The position numbers and the translations under genes were made by a program. This document shows, piece by piece, positions 1 through 12,492 of a DNA stretch of 64,000 bases; within the stretch, counting starts at the first letter, position 1, and every line of letters starts with the position of its first letter. The notes beneath the pieces were generated by a model. The model saw nothing but the letters and a program-made list of their open reading frames with translations, did not search any database and was not told the origin of the DNA. Origin of the DNA: Quillaja saponaria (lineage: Eukaryota; Streptophyta; Magnoliopsida; Fabales; Quillajaceae); NCBI GenBank assembly GCA_029379385.1, contig CM055618.1:20685071-20749070 (forward strand), in the 5' to 3' direction.

Positions 1-1356
1 TGGCAGCTGAGGATGTGATAGCTGATATAATTGATAAATTTTGTCAATTTTTCAATATTAACTACAAAAATAGTCCATTTTAAATTTATATTTTAAAAAT
101 AGTTTATTTTATGATTTTTTTTCTTTTAAGTTTACGTATAGTGCTATAAATATTTAAGTAAATTATTATTAAATCAAGTAATAATTTATGTTAATTTTTA
201 TATAAATAGATTTATTATAAATATATATATAAATAATAATAAAATTATTAAATAATATTGAACGAAACAATTTACGAGATCATAAGTCAAATTTACAAAA
301 AAAATTGAGTTGGACTAATTTTACTAAACAAACTTAAAATAAAACTCAAAATTAACTCGTTTAAGAAATTAGCTGATGCAAATAGTTTAAGAATAACTCA
401 TGAACCGTTTACGAGCTACCTTGACAATCGCCACCTTATTAACATGTACCTGAATTGGGTTTTCTTCGCGAAGCTCCGGCTGCTTCCTAAGAAGTAAGAA
501 CCCAACCCAAATCAACACATCGCGCCGCACGGCCACTCTCACTCTGTCAGTCAGCCATACCGCCGGCGAAAATATCTTCTTGTCTCTCTCACCGCTCTGT
601 TCTCAAGCTCTCGAATTTGCGATCTTCTTTGGGTCTCCACTCTCTACTCTCGGTCTTGATGGTGAGCTTCTGGGTGACACAGTTTGATTTATAACTTATT
701 TACTCCCTCGATTACAGGGTATTGCACCATAGGTAATTAAGCTTCTTTTTTTTTTTTTTTTGTGATTTACTTGTTTGTTTGGTAACCTAATGGTAATTCT
801 TGCTTATTGTTTATGTCCTGGACGTGTTTCTATATGTGCATAATTTTTCACTGTTATGTTTGTGTGATCATCTGTTAACAGTTTGGCTTTTGGGACGTGT
901 GTGTCTGTGGTTGAGGGAATGAAAGTGTCTGGGTGTCCGTGGGTGGCTTTGAGTGTCTGTGATTGTGGGTCCTTAGGCGTTTGAGTTTGCTGTGTGTCTA
1001 TGTGTGTTCTATTAAATTGTTTTAGTTTCACACTTCTGTGATTCTGATTGCGGCAGTGTGAGAGTTTTGTGATTTTTCCTGAATACATTTTACTTGTTAT
1101 ATTGGTTTTTAATTTTTTCATCGAGGGACTTAAATCAGGATCCCACAACCCTCCACAACTGGTTGCACATCCTTCTAGGAAGGATTTTTATTGTGGTGAG
1201 TCTGGTGACTGATTTCAGATTCTGTTCTGTTGCACAAGCTGTTGTTGCTGGTCGGTGGACTGATTAGTGGGCTTGCTCGAAGCTTTCAGTTCAATGTTGC
1301 TGACTAGATTCTTTTATACCTCCACGACTAAGTTGGAATCAGATTGAGAGGCAGCC
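1..1356. other. AT-rich flank and former 5' region of the MTA copy
   Basis: The first 430 bases are very AT-rich and I see no gene in them. From about 430 the composition changes to a C- and T-rich stretch (about 510-660) of the kind seen in plant 5' leaders, followed by a T-rich tract near 745 and a GT-rich stretch around 890-1000. This is plausibly the old promoter, leader and leader intron of the decayed MTA gene that follows. A 114-codon minus-strand ORF here is a chance frame. Confidence 0.4.
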
Positions 1357-4300
1357 ATGGATAGTCAAACAGATGTTGGCGGAGACACAGTAGCCACCAT
1401 AAAAAGAAATCGTCAACACTCATAGAGTCCCAGCACAAAACCCAGCTAGAACTCATTGCCTCTCTACAAACCATTATCCCAGATGTCGTGTCCTCCCTCA
1501 ATCTCTCTCTCAAGGTTGTCGCTGCCTTCAATGGTCGCCCCTTTGTAGCCACAGCCCCTCTTCCTGACTGTAAATGCAATCCGAAAGAATCAATCAAACC
1601 AACTCACCCCTTAACCCCCAAAATCCTTTCTAATTGCCCAATTGAAACCAAAACAACAACCCCGAAGAACGAAAACCAAAAGCCATCCCAGGAGTCGAAT
1701 CTAGTTGGCATATCAGAAGGTGAGAAATCTTCCATTGTTGAAAGTGGGAGTCTGTTGTTGGTGGTTCGATCAATGGTTTCTCTGTCTGTTGGGACAGGTA
1801 CCCTTTATGCCAATTGATTCTTCAATGGTACTGAGGAAATTGGAAAAAGATCAAATAGTGACTGCACAAGAGAAGGCAGTTCTGCAAGAGCTTGGAGGGG
1901 AATCGGGACCAGTACTTGCAGTGGAGATGGCATTGAGGTCAATGGCAGAGGACAGTGGTGGTGTTGAACTGGAGGAGTTTGTGGTGAGTGGCAAGTCGAG
2001 GGTTATGGTTTTAAATATAGACAGGATACGGCTTGTGAGGGACTTGCCTGAAAGCGTACAGTGGCAGCAGCTTGAATCAAGTTCCAGAGATGGGAATGTG
2101 AATCAAAACCATAGTCATCAGATCCCAACTAGTGGAATTGGAGGGTCTGTTCCGATGCCAATTCCTGATATGTGGATGGGGCCCGCTGAGCTGCATAGGG
2201 TTGGGGTTGCCTCCTATGTTTCCAGGGGGTGGACTTAGAGCTCTAGGCATGATGGGAGTGCCTAGAGGGATAGGTGTGTCTCCAATGCATAGAGCTCCAT
2301 TGGGGCCACGTTCAGCTACTACTGGCCCTAATCCAATGCCACAAAAACCCAGAACTCAAGAGGATGATATGAAGGATCTTGAGGCACTGTTGAATAAAAA
2401 ATCTTTTAGGGAGATGCAGAAATCAAAAACTGGTGAGGAGCTTTTGGACCTTATTCACCGACCACCTGTAAAGGAAACTGCTGTGGCAGCTAAGGTCTGT
2501 AAAATTTCAGTGCCTTATCTTGCAATTGGGTATATGATTTACATGTTACTAAAATTACCCTTGATGCGTGAGATTCTCACTACTTTTTGTTTTTCTGCAT
2601 GAGAATCTATATTTGATTTGAACATGAAACATTCTTCTCACGGTCACATGCTTAAAATGATAAAACTTCCTATACCAGTGTTCTTCAACATAAAGATTAC
2701 ATTACTTTTCCCATGATTAAGTGAACTGAACTGAACTGGTCATTAGTGTCTAGACTTGTTACTAATGAATAGTAGCTAAAAAGTGGTCCAAAGAGTCTTT
2801 GGTTAGGGAGAGGGCTCTGGTAATTTTTTGAGTTTGAACTTTCAAGTGAGATAAAATTTATTATTTTAAGGATTTTTTTAAAATATTATGTTCTGAATCT
2901 TCTGATCGTATATGACAAAAAATCTCATTTTTGGTTATAGCTGTTAGCACAAGTTTCATCTTTAGCTTGTTATAAGCGTTTAGCATATCCCACCTCTGTT
3001 TACAGTTGATCATACTTTTTTAGTTGACTTTTTGTTCAGTTCAAAACAAAAGGTGGCCCTCAACTGAAAGTCTACTGTTCATCCCTGACTAAAGAGGATT
3101 GCTGACGTCAGTCTGGTTCATTCATAGCATGTGAGAAGGTCAGTTTAGGTCCAGTATGCTACCATTGTTTATTAGAAATGTATATATGATCTGGTCTCTT
3201 TTCTCCAAATGTTCTGTGTTGTTTAAAATCTTACATTAGCGACTCTATCCATGATGTGTAAGTTAAGTTTTTAGGTAGGGACAGGGACCCACTCAATGCA
3301 TGGAATGTGCATGCCCTAATGCTGGTTGATTCAAAGCCATTCCAGAAAAGCATGTTGAAGTCTCTTGGAACAAAATGTTAAAGATAAAAATAGTTGATAA
3401 AGAGGAGATTTACTATAACCTGATAGATACTGAATCTCATTCTTTCACTTTATTAAGTAATAAGTAATGAAGATACTTATTTATTTTTAGCAGTCTTGTG
3501 CAAATGTTTATTTTTTCCCCTTTAAACTTGGTCTTTCATGCCATGATCAATTTTTGGAGGTGGACCGACTTCTAATTGTACACACGTCTTTAATAAATGG
3601 CACGACATATATTCAAATGAAAGAGAAGCATCATTTGGCCAGTCACACATTTGGTTCCTTTTCTCATGAGTCATTTATTGGATTTTGGTTTTAGCTGGCA
3701 CACTTACTGACAAATTGTTATATTTATGAATTTTAGCTGGACAGGGTCATTTTCGGCCAATTATTGCTCTTCACACTGACATTAATTTAGGAGACTGTTC
3801 CTTTCTAGATACTTGCCGACACATGAAGGTATATGTTTTGCCACTGATACATTTAACTTTCCAATTTGTTACCCTATCAGTTACGCTTAATAATAGTAGG
3901 GAGTGATGTTATAATTGTGTCTTTTATAGACATGCAAGTATGTTCATTATGAATATGACCCAGCAGTTAATGTGCCCCCAATGATGATGGGCCCGGCTGG
4001 CCTTCCTCTTCACAAGCCATTGAAGCCTCAACGTGCTGAATACTGGTCTGAAGTTGAACTTTGTGAACCACAGGGGATCAACTGTGATATACGTTCATTT
4101 AGAATGGACATATTAGGGAAATTTGGAGTAATAATGGTGGATCCACCATGGGATATTCATATGGAATTGCATTATGGGACTATATCTGATGATGTAAATG
4201 CGAAATCTCAATGTTCCTTATTTGCAAACTGATGGTCTGATTTTTCTTTGGGTCACTGGAAGAGCAATGGAGCTTGGGCGAGAATGGTAGGTGCGGATTT

Positions 4301-5507
4301 GGTTATGTGACATTTATAATTTGCACTGTTGCCGGAGTTTGAAGCACTCTGCTTAGTAATGCTCCTATATTAGCTCACATGCATATCATGGTGCTCGTTG
4401 CAGCTTAGAACTTTGGGGATACAAACTTGTTGAGGAGATCATTTGGGTGAAAACAAATCAACTTCAGCAAATATTCAGAACTGGACGCACAGGCCACTGG
4501 CTCAACCATATTAAGGAACATTGCCTTATCGGAATAAAGGAAAATCCAGAAGTAAACAGGAACATTGACACCAATGCTATTGTTGCGAAAGTCCGGGAGA
4601 CAAGCCGTAAGCTGGATGAGGTTTGTAGAACATATTTCTTCAAGTTGTAATAATCTACTCCCTTGAATCTTGATGCCTTCACTGGCTTTGTATCTGGGAA
4701 AAAATTGGTTCAAGTAATAAGAGCAATTCACTAAATGCATATTTCAAGACTACCATCTTTAAAAATAATTAATTCATTCTTACAGATGTATCGGTTGCTG
4801 GAGAGAATAAGTCCAAGCACAAGAAAGCTAGAATTATTTGCTCATATGCACAACACTCAAGCAGGTTTTGTTTTCTCAACTCAAGCTTTATTTTCAATTT
4901 GTCCCTTCCATTGTGTCATTGCAAAATCAATAGATAGTCATTAATCCTTCTGGGGGTGGAGGCAATATGATCATGACACTGTTCAGTAAATGAAGGCTTT
5001 CTTTCATAAGAATAGTGTTGTTTTCTTGGACAAGGGAACCTATCTATCCTTATCAAATCAAAATGCAATCGGCTACACTTGTGCCACCCTTCGGCTGTCT
5101 ATTATATTTCCATTTTTGCATTTGTGGGCCTTATGACCACCAAAGTCGTCATTCTGAAGGTCATTTCTCTGCTTTTCTGGTGGTATGAGAATGACATTCT
5201 CTAATACTGTGGCTTTCCCCTTCTTCTATAAGGTGGATGGCACTTGGTAATCAATTAAGGAGTAAGATTAGTCGAAGGACTGAGGGCAAGGTTTAAAGCT
5301 GCTTACCCAGATGTGGAGGTGCAGCCTCCTTCACCTCCTAGGGCTTCTGCTATGGAAGTAGACTCTAGCGCTGCTGCTCAAATTAGGAGTCCATTTGCAG
5401 CTACTAAGTTCGCTGCGGAGCTTGCAGGTCCAGAAGCTGCTTATGTTTCAGAAGAGAAGGCAACAGCCCTTGATGTTGATATGGTCGGCTGTTTAACCGC
5501 TGACTGA
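1357..5507 (+). pseudogene. MTA: Decayed copy of MTA, METTL3-type mRNA m6A methyltransferase
   Basis: Working MTA is the catalytic subunit of the nuclear m6A writer and methylates adenosines in mRNA. The match here runs almost end to end. N-terminal pieces read IIPDVVSSLNLSLKVVAAF (from about 1470) and MVLRKLEKDQ (about 1830). The zinc-finger region lies near 3040-3138 and 3747-3828. The catalytic block near 3960-4200 keeps the DPPW motif, and the RNA-binding block GRTGHWLNH lies near 4485. The C-terminal tail starts at 5313. Introns remain, with recognisable donors and acceptors (for example 2494/2495, 3138/3139 and 3828/3829), so this is not a retrocopy. It is broken: the frame entered at ATG 1357 hits a stop at 1423; frames shift again near 1780 and 2160; an arginine codon has become TGA at 3103; a one-base insertion near 4193 follows the catalytic block; and the last exon changes frame more than once near 5235-5290. 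I infer a dead duplicate. Confidence 0.88.
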
Positions 5508-6279
5508 ATCATGACTCATACAACATTTGATATGTTATGAGAAAGTGACATGTTCTCTTCATAATTGAACGGTAGGCCAATCTAGAGTGTTCGTTCTAAC
5601 TCGTTCGAAGTCTTAATTAGATGGTGATTAAGTATGTAAAGCACGAGTTTGAATATTCTCGTAGCTTTATGTTCGTGTTCTGTTTAAGTTTGCTTGAACT
5701 ATTAAGCCTACAATATAATCTTCAAGGGAAAGGAGCAAGCTATGAAAATTTTATGGTACCCCTTAAAGTCAAACTCCATTATGATTTGTGAGCTTGTTTA
5801 CTCAAATAGCAATCAAGGATTTTTCCTAATTAACAAGATCATCATTCGAGTATAAAAAAGTATTAGGCTGCCATTGAGTAGTTAGTAAGCGATAATATTT
5901 TGCTATAACCTTTTCACAGGTAGTGCCAACTTTTCTTAGGGTAAGAGCATGGATAAGGAGACTCGCATTTCTCTTTCACTGTTCTTGGATTCTGTCTGTT
6001 CATTGCTATTCTGACATCCAAAATCATTTGAACGAACATAATAGTAAAGCATACTCGTAATAGGAAGAAGATATAATTCATTTCACTCCAAATCCAAAAT
6101 AGAACCCTTTTCTTTATCTATTACTACTACATTTGCTTGAAAAGAATTACAGTCGACAATATTGAAAATTCCAATTCCTCGAAAACCAATATGCCAAAAT
6201 CAATAACTGATACTCCGTTTGTAAAAAAAATAAAAAATAAATAAAGTATGAGCTGTCTGGATTTCAATACTTCTGTTCT
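5508..6279. other. Intergenic, no gene seen
   Basis: This stretch separates the end of the MTA copy from the 3' end of the minus-strand phytocyanin gene. No ORF with family resemblance appears. The A-rich part near 6220-6245 lies just past the phytocyanin stop and probably belongs to its 3' UTR. Confidence 0.4.
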
Positions 6280-7005
6280 TCACATGACGCCGCAGAGTAG
6301 CGCAGATGCCGCAAATCCAATCAAAACGGCCATGAGAATCGGAAAAGTTAGTGTCTTTGAAGAAGAAGGAGAAACCGGTATGGTGCCGAAAACGGTAGGA
6401 TAGGACGGTGCAAATTCTGGCAATGCACTGGGACCGTAGGAGGGTGCGTTTGCAGACCCATTTCCAGAAAGTACAGAAATTTGGAGCTTCTGCTTCTTTT
6501 CACAATGGCCCGGTAGTCCACTTGTGAAGTACAATTCCCCAAAGGAAGTAATGTTGAACAGAGAGTTTCCATTTGCCATGTACAAGATCGGATCTTTAAG
6601 GTTACAGCTGTTGTATGATTGCTCTGTGACTTGAATCACTGAATCTTGACTTGGTGGGTACAAGAACACTGTTCAAAATTTAGAAAGATCCAACCTTGTA
6701 AAATAATTCTACTTCTTTATGATGAGAAGTCTGATTGATGTTATGTAAAGGAACTAACATACCCAGAGAAAGAAAAAAAAAAGGGATGAGTTATGTGTAA
6801 ATTACTTACAGAGAGAATCTCCAGTTGTAAGAGTGTGATATTTAACCCATTTGGTGTAGAGTTGTGGATTTGCTGATGTGGGTATTCCCCAAGCATCCAA
6901 ATCTCCAACCTTATACTGATAGCAAAATACTTTGGTTTGCACCGCCAACATAACCAACTGAAAAGCCAACAAGAACTGAAATCTAGGCTTTCTAAGATGA
7001 GCCAT
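6280..7005 (-). CDS. Early-nodulin-like phytocyanin (ENODL), GPI-anchored
   Basis: Two exons (7005-6810 and 6668-6280) join as CTC T|TG TTC and give 194 residues. A hydrophobic signal peptide (about 1-30) is followed by a plastocyanin-like domain (about 31-130), with the core running through LLFLYPPSQDSVIQVTEQSY and ending PGHCEKKQKL. A Ser/Pro/Ala-rich linker and a hydrophobic C-terminus ending LLCGVM suggest a GPI anchor, so the protein should sit on the outer face of the plasma membrane. The first copper histidine is missing (PPSQDSV where copper proteins have His) and the copper cysteine is Ser in YFTSGLPGH. This is usual for ENODLs and argues against electron transfer. The start is the ATG at 7005; the open frame upstream begins with GTG. 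The gene shares a roughly 530-bp divergent promoter region with its neighbour. Confidence 0.9.
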
Positions 7006-7538
7006 CTTATTCTCCCCCCCACACTGACTTAAGAATTTCACCCTTGGTCTCTCTCTTAAATTTAAGAGCTGAAGGAAGGAATAAGGACCAACAGGGAGGA
7101 CACTGAGACTGGAGCCAGCTTAGAAAGTAGGGACAGGCTGAAGGTAAATTTACCTAGGTACCCCTACGGCCAATAATTTGCACATGGGGCCAGTTGGACA
7201 GCCATTGTATGTATGAGTTGAAGAAGAAAAGTGGGGATGTTTTCTTCAGGTCATCGTTATTCGTTTGGAGCAAAATAAGAATACAGAGGAACCTGTTTCC
7301 TAGCACATCACATGGGTTGGCCTTGTATAATTTTGTCAATCTCCAATAACTAATTTGATGGAAATATCTAGAAATAAAAATTAGTTATTCAAAAATAATA
7401 AAGACGAAATCGACCCTTGCTAAAAATAAAATGGTAGAAAACAAGACTAACATTTATCAAACACCACTTCCACTTGAATGAAAAATTGATAAGAAGTCGC
7501 AAGGCCACCACTGAATTGAACGGATAACATTTTACACC
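7006..7538. promoter_or_regulatory. Divergent intergenic region between two head-to-head genes
   Basis: About 530 bp separate the ATG of the minus-strand phytocyanin from the ATG of the plus-strand chloroplast protein, so it must hold both promoters and both leaders. No classical TATA box stands out on either side. I assign no specific factor sites. Confidence 0.45.
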
Positions 7539-9113
7539 ATGCCCACCATAACAAACACCACTTGGATTCCTTCTCCTTACCGCATCCTTTCCCGGAGAAA
7601 GTTTTTCTTAGCATCACTACCTTGCACACGGATATTTCAGAAAGCTTCTTTAGCACCAAAATTCCTAGCAGTGGCCTGCAGCAGCTCGGAAGGGAGAGAT
7701 AATAATGGTGGAAGTGATTTTAAGGATACAGTGTCTGGTGTGGTGGGCGAGCAAGTAGAGGAGCTATTGAGCAAAGAGGAGAACAGGGTTTTGCTTGATG
7801 GGTTGGAGAAGGCCTCGCAGAGGGTTGAGATAGCCAAGAGAGAGCTCGCGGAGATTGAAAGACAAGAACTTGCGGCAAAGCAGTTCAGAGATTACATCAA
7901 TCAAGTGGAAGGCAGAGCATCCGAGGTTTTCTGGTCCCCAATTTCTCTCCAATTATGCTTTCTAGTGTGAATAATTAACGATTACATCTTTTCTGTTTCT
8001 TTTATTAAATTTGCTGGAACAGTTAGGGTTTTAGGAACATTGATGATTTGTGGGGGTTTCAAATTTGGCAATACTTATAACATAGAGGAGACTGTGCTAA
8101 AAGCTGGCAGCCCCTGTTTGGTATTCAATAAGTTTATTGCATTTGCAATTTCCACGTCGTAGTAGGAATGCTATATGTAACTTATGAGAACCACATAGAG
8201 GATCCTCATGGTGCTCTGCTAATGGGGCATTACTTTTTACAGTTTAGATAAAAACCAGAAAAGCCGGGGTTGTGTTTTTATTTCAATAACTAATGATCTT
8301 CAGAGAACCACATAGAGGATCCCCAAGGGTTTTGTTTTTATTACAGTACTTGTTCTTTCTATATCATGGTATATAAATGTGTACATATGAGTGTATTAGC
8401 ATCTTCCCTAATAGTTAATACTAGTTCTGCACATTTAAGATTGCAGAATGTCAAAGGGAGATATTGGAGGCAAAAGCCATGGTTGAAGAAGCAGAACGCT
8501 CTCTATTGGTAAATGAGAATGTACTTGAAAATGGAGACGGTTTTATGGGGAGAGAAAGTGATAAAATTGACAAGGATGAAGAGAGATGGGAGTCAATAAA
8601 AGCAGCTTCTGTTTCTGCCATCGTTGGAACACTTGCAGGGCTTCCCATCACATTCACTCAGGTGACCAGTAGTTCTCAGCTGATCCTCCCTCTTGCAATC
8701 AACTTTCTTAGCTGTGCATTATTTGGAGTTACCTTCCGGTATACAGTTCGGAGAAACTTGGATAACTTTCAGCTCAAGACAGGGACATCAGCAGCTTTTG
8801 CCTTTGTTAAAGGTAAGCCGCAGTGGAAGAATATGTTTTTGTCAACATTTCATACTTTGCAGCAGTGAAATTCTGGGTAGGATTTATAAGTAAGCGAATT
8901 TGCTATGCAGGTCTTGCAACCCTTAATGGTGGACCGCCTCTTGAACTAAACTCTGGAAGTTTACTGTCACATGCTCTTGACGGAGCAATCTATGTATCAG
9001 AAAATCTATTTATCTTTATTTTTGCAGCTGTTGGCCTAGATTATTGTTTCAAGATGAGGCTTTTAAGTCCTTTCACAATCAATAAATCAGTTCAAAGGAC
9101 TAATTCAAAGTGA
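7539..9113 (+). CDS. Chloroplast-targeted coiled-coil membrane protein, function unknown
   Basis: Three exons (7539-7925, 8440-8812, 8911-9113) stay in phase and give 320 residues. The first 45-50 residues are rich in Ser, Thr and Arg with few acids and look like a chloroplast transit peptide. Residues about 65-165 are charged and rich in Glu, Lys and Ala (for example RVEIAKRELAEIERQELAAK), predicting a long coiled coil. Two hydrophobic segments follow at about 187-205 and 208-230, then a small Gly/Ala-rich stretch, and a last hydrophobic segment lies near 285-305 (LFIFIFAAVGLDY). I do not recognise a named family. A role as a membrane-anchored plastid coiled-coil protein is inference from this layout. 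It is tail-to-tail with another predicted chloroplast protein. Confidence 0.8.
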
Positions 9114-9595
9114 AAGCTGAAGGATTTGTCGGTTATTACGCTTTCACTATTGGAAGGGGGTTGTCAATGACTACATTCGAATGTTCGGTCTCCTTGTCAG
9201 TAAATATAAAGCCTGCTCATTGTATATCGGATATAGCCTACAATTTATTTATCACGTAGATGGTGCATTGAGTCGCATCAGTTCAAGAGTATACCAACAC
9301 CAACAAAAAATCTAGCGCACACAAAGCACAACTGCCATTGAACTACCAAATAGAATAAGCCAATACAATTGGCTCCAGATCTGAAAATTAAAAATTACTG
9401 CAGCATATTACATCAACACGCCTGTCATTTCATTCAAAGCACCGGAAACTTGATAATCAACCTCCTTATCCACAGTATTTTGTAAAAAGCATCAATCAAG
9501 TTCCCAGTAGTATGGTATTGATCTTTGCATGCTCCATGGAACCATTTCCAGTCTGAAAGTTAGGACAATACAATCCACAATTTGATTCTGACTTC
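9114..9595. other. Convergent 3' region, no gene seen
   Basis: This spacer holds the 3' UTRs of two convergent genes. I see no coding resemblance and no repeat. Confidence 0.4.
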
Positions 9596-11825
9596 CTAGT
9601 GTTTACTTTTATCATCATCATTGGAGTCTTCATCCAGGTGTTCATGAAAATTCAGGGGCTTCTCAGGGTCTCCCCATCTCTCAAGCTCTCTTGATTTTTC
9701 GCAGGCAGATGGCAAGTTCATTTCTCTTGTCCTTGACTTCAATGTATAAAATGGAATCTCGTGTTAGACAAGCATAAAAAATTTACTTTCCAAATTCCAA
9801 AAAATAAAAAGAGTTTGCAGCAAGTACCTCCATAGATGCTTTTCTATCCCCTTTCAAATGATCTTTCCTTTTATTCAAAAATGACAGCTGATTGACGACC
9901 TCCCTGAGAAATTGAAGGCCCTCAATATCTCCGTTTCTGATACTTGCTTCCAGCTTCATGCCAAAAAAGGGGAAAAAAAATTAAAAAAATCACTATTACA
10001 GATAGAAAACAGCAAGAGTTCAACACAGTGTTGAAATGATTGGTCTGGGTACAAAGCCATTTTATAATGATCTTTTCCAGTCCATCCAACAAGCATACGC
10101 AATAATTTTTCAAACCTGTAAATTATAAAACTTCATAAAATAAACTTCTAGAGAAGCACACATCAACATATTTATAAGTGTAAAAACATGTGATACTGAT
10201 GCTATGAAATAGTGAATCAGAAGATATTATACCTGAATATGAATGATGCAGAAAACAATGCTACTGATAGGCAGCCAGCTCTCTTCAGGAGACAGTGACA
10301 AATTTGTCCTAATAAAACAGGTGAATTATGTTTGATCATAAACTAATATATATACAAGTCAAATATCATTAAATGCATGATGCTATCAACGAAGTTTATC
10401 AACAGTAACATCAACCTGCAAAGTCTGTTAACTAAAATTCAGCACACACTCTGATCAAATCTACAAAAATAACAAATTATGCACGGGGAAAAAAGTACTT
10501 GACAGCTTATTTTTATGGTAGTTATCACTAATATTCTAAGTTTTGGAAGAAAGTTGCAGCCTAACAAAAATAAAATGTTCAAAATTCTAATGAATTCAAA
10601 CAATATCACTGATGGATTCAGAGGAAATTAGCATGTACCAGGAGATCAGCGTGACTGGAATGAATACGTTAGGGGATATGAAGAATTATCATGAAGAAAA
10701 AGGTTAAAAAGAGTGATTGAACAATAAATTCAATAATATAGGTTGCAACATCTAATTTAGCCAGAGAAACATAGTTATGATTTGGAATTATGGTCTTCCA
10801 TGCATAGAGGATGCACTACGGAACAAATGCATGGAAAACCCAGTCATAAGGCACAATTAAAAAAGTGCACATTTGAGGTTTGAGGATAGATCTTTTCTAC
10901 ACAAGGCCAAATGAAGATTTAAGGTAAGCAATTCCAGACTCATGTCACTTTAAGCTATTGCCTCATCCTTGTGATTGTAATCCAATATACAAATACTAAA
11001 ATGTGACAATGAAATAGAATATCAAGTTTTGAGGATTAAACCTTAGGTAAGGAACCAAATATACAAGTGAGTACACGGCGTAACGCCTTTTCCCAGTATC
11101 GAGCCATGCGAAAACCCAACTCTATCAGCCAAAAACAACCATGAAAAAGAGAAAGGAACTATTAAAAACGTAGAATACAGAAGTACAGATTAAAATTAAA
11201 GTCCCAAAAAAAAAAAAAAATTTGAAAAGAAAAAGTGAAAAAAAAAATACTTACCAGCCAATTGAAGTAAGGAATGAAACTTACAATCCCCATAACTGCG
11301 AACCTGGTATCTGTTGAATCAATTGCGGAATCAGCATCCTCGTCTGAATTAGAAGTGATTGGAAAAACTAGAGAAGTAAGCATACAAGCACCGATTGCAA
11401 CAGCAAACGGCGCGTCGTCTGATAGCTGCGCTCTACACGTTCCCTTACTTATCGTCTTCTGCAAACATAGTAACCAAACAGAAAAAGGAACAAATACAAA
11501 TTATAACCAAGTTAGCGACTCCTTCCAACACATGAACTTAAGCAATGGTAGCCATGAATGACATTTAATTTCCAGTTGTACAACATTTCTGCTCGGTTCA
11601 GAGGAGCAATGTCAAAGGGTTTACCTGGTTGGGTCTAGTCCTGCGGAGACATGAGGCGTTGAGATTGGGGAGAGAAGAAGAGAAGGTAGGAGATGATGTG
11701 AGAATATGCCTGAAACAGCTCAGACTCGGAGCAGAAGGCCACGAATTGAGACGATGAGAGAAGATTGGGGAAATCATGCTGTATCGGAAGGGAGACTGGA
11801 GAGAAGGGTTGTCCAAGAAAAGCAT
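9596..11825 (-). CDS. Chloroplast-targeted multi-pass membrane protein, function unknown
   Basis: Six exons (11825-11625, 11458-11255, 11121-11042, 10308-10233, 9953-9828, 9736-9596) join in phase and give 275 residues. The first 65 or so residues are rich in Ser, Pro and Arg with almost no acids, a plastid transit-peptide profile. Hydrophobic segments follow near 82-100 (FAVAIGACMLTSLVFPI), 122-145 (VMGIVSFIPYFNWLSWVFAW), 150-165 (YAVYSLVYLVPYL) and 175-190 (LPISSIVFCIIHIQ). The tail is charged and acidic, ending in an Asp/Lys-rich stretch. The block from FIPYFNWLSWVFAWLD to LVPYLRTNLSLSPEESWLP is the most conserved-looking part, and I believe plants share it, but I cannot name the protein. 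About 480 bp separate its stop from that of the convergent neighbour. Confidence 0.82.
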
Positions 11826-12492
11826 CTATCTAATGTACATAGTACCTAGTGCCTAGAATCAAAATCCAAAAGAAATACTAAAATACCGTAACTCCCTCGG
11901 GCTTTTGTTACGGAAAGGGTAACGGTGACTTTCACACAAGGTTTTTTTTAATCTCTTTTACTTCACGTCGAAAGTCGTATATTAATCTAGGTCTATTGAA
12001 CAATATTAACTTAAACCAAACAAAATGAATGTGTAAGTACATATATTGCCAACATATACAAATACAAGGCCAAGTCCAATTAAACAAAATAATATAAATA
12101 TTTCAATAAAAGATCCCGGCACATATACATAAGAATTCTTCCTATTACAACTCGGTGGAAGAAACTTGAAAACAGCTGTTGAGGCGTGCGTTACACTGCA
12201 TGTGAGGAGCTCAGCTCATTGGATCCAAATGAAATTAATAATGATGCAAATATTGTTCACTTGTAGTATTGCATATTTGCATTTGCTGGGACCGAAATCT
12301 TTATAGGAGCTTATTCAACACAATGGCAAAATGGGATCCCAGGAGATGGATGACTTTCTGTCAATCATTGTCAATATCTGGAAATGGTTCCCATTCAGCC
12401 CAACAGAGAAAGAATGTGGTTTCAGCTTAATTTACAGTTTTTCCTGGATGTACATAGGTAGTTTCACTAAAACATACTAGAATTTACAGATT
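11826..12492. other. Promoter of the chloroplast-protein gene and 3' region of the kinase gene
   Basis: Both flanking genes are on the minus strand. This stretch therefore holds the upstream region of the gene starting at 11825 and, toward 12492, the 3' UTR of the kinase. No additional gene is visible. Confidence 0.4.

Noticed and set aside
804..1148. Minus-strand 114-codon ORF
   Set aside because: It has low-complexity Thr/His/Gln-rich wording produced by a GT-rich stretch, no family resemblance, and lies in the presumed leader of the MTA copy.
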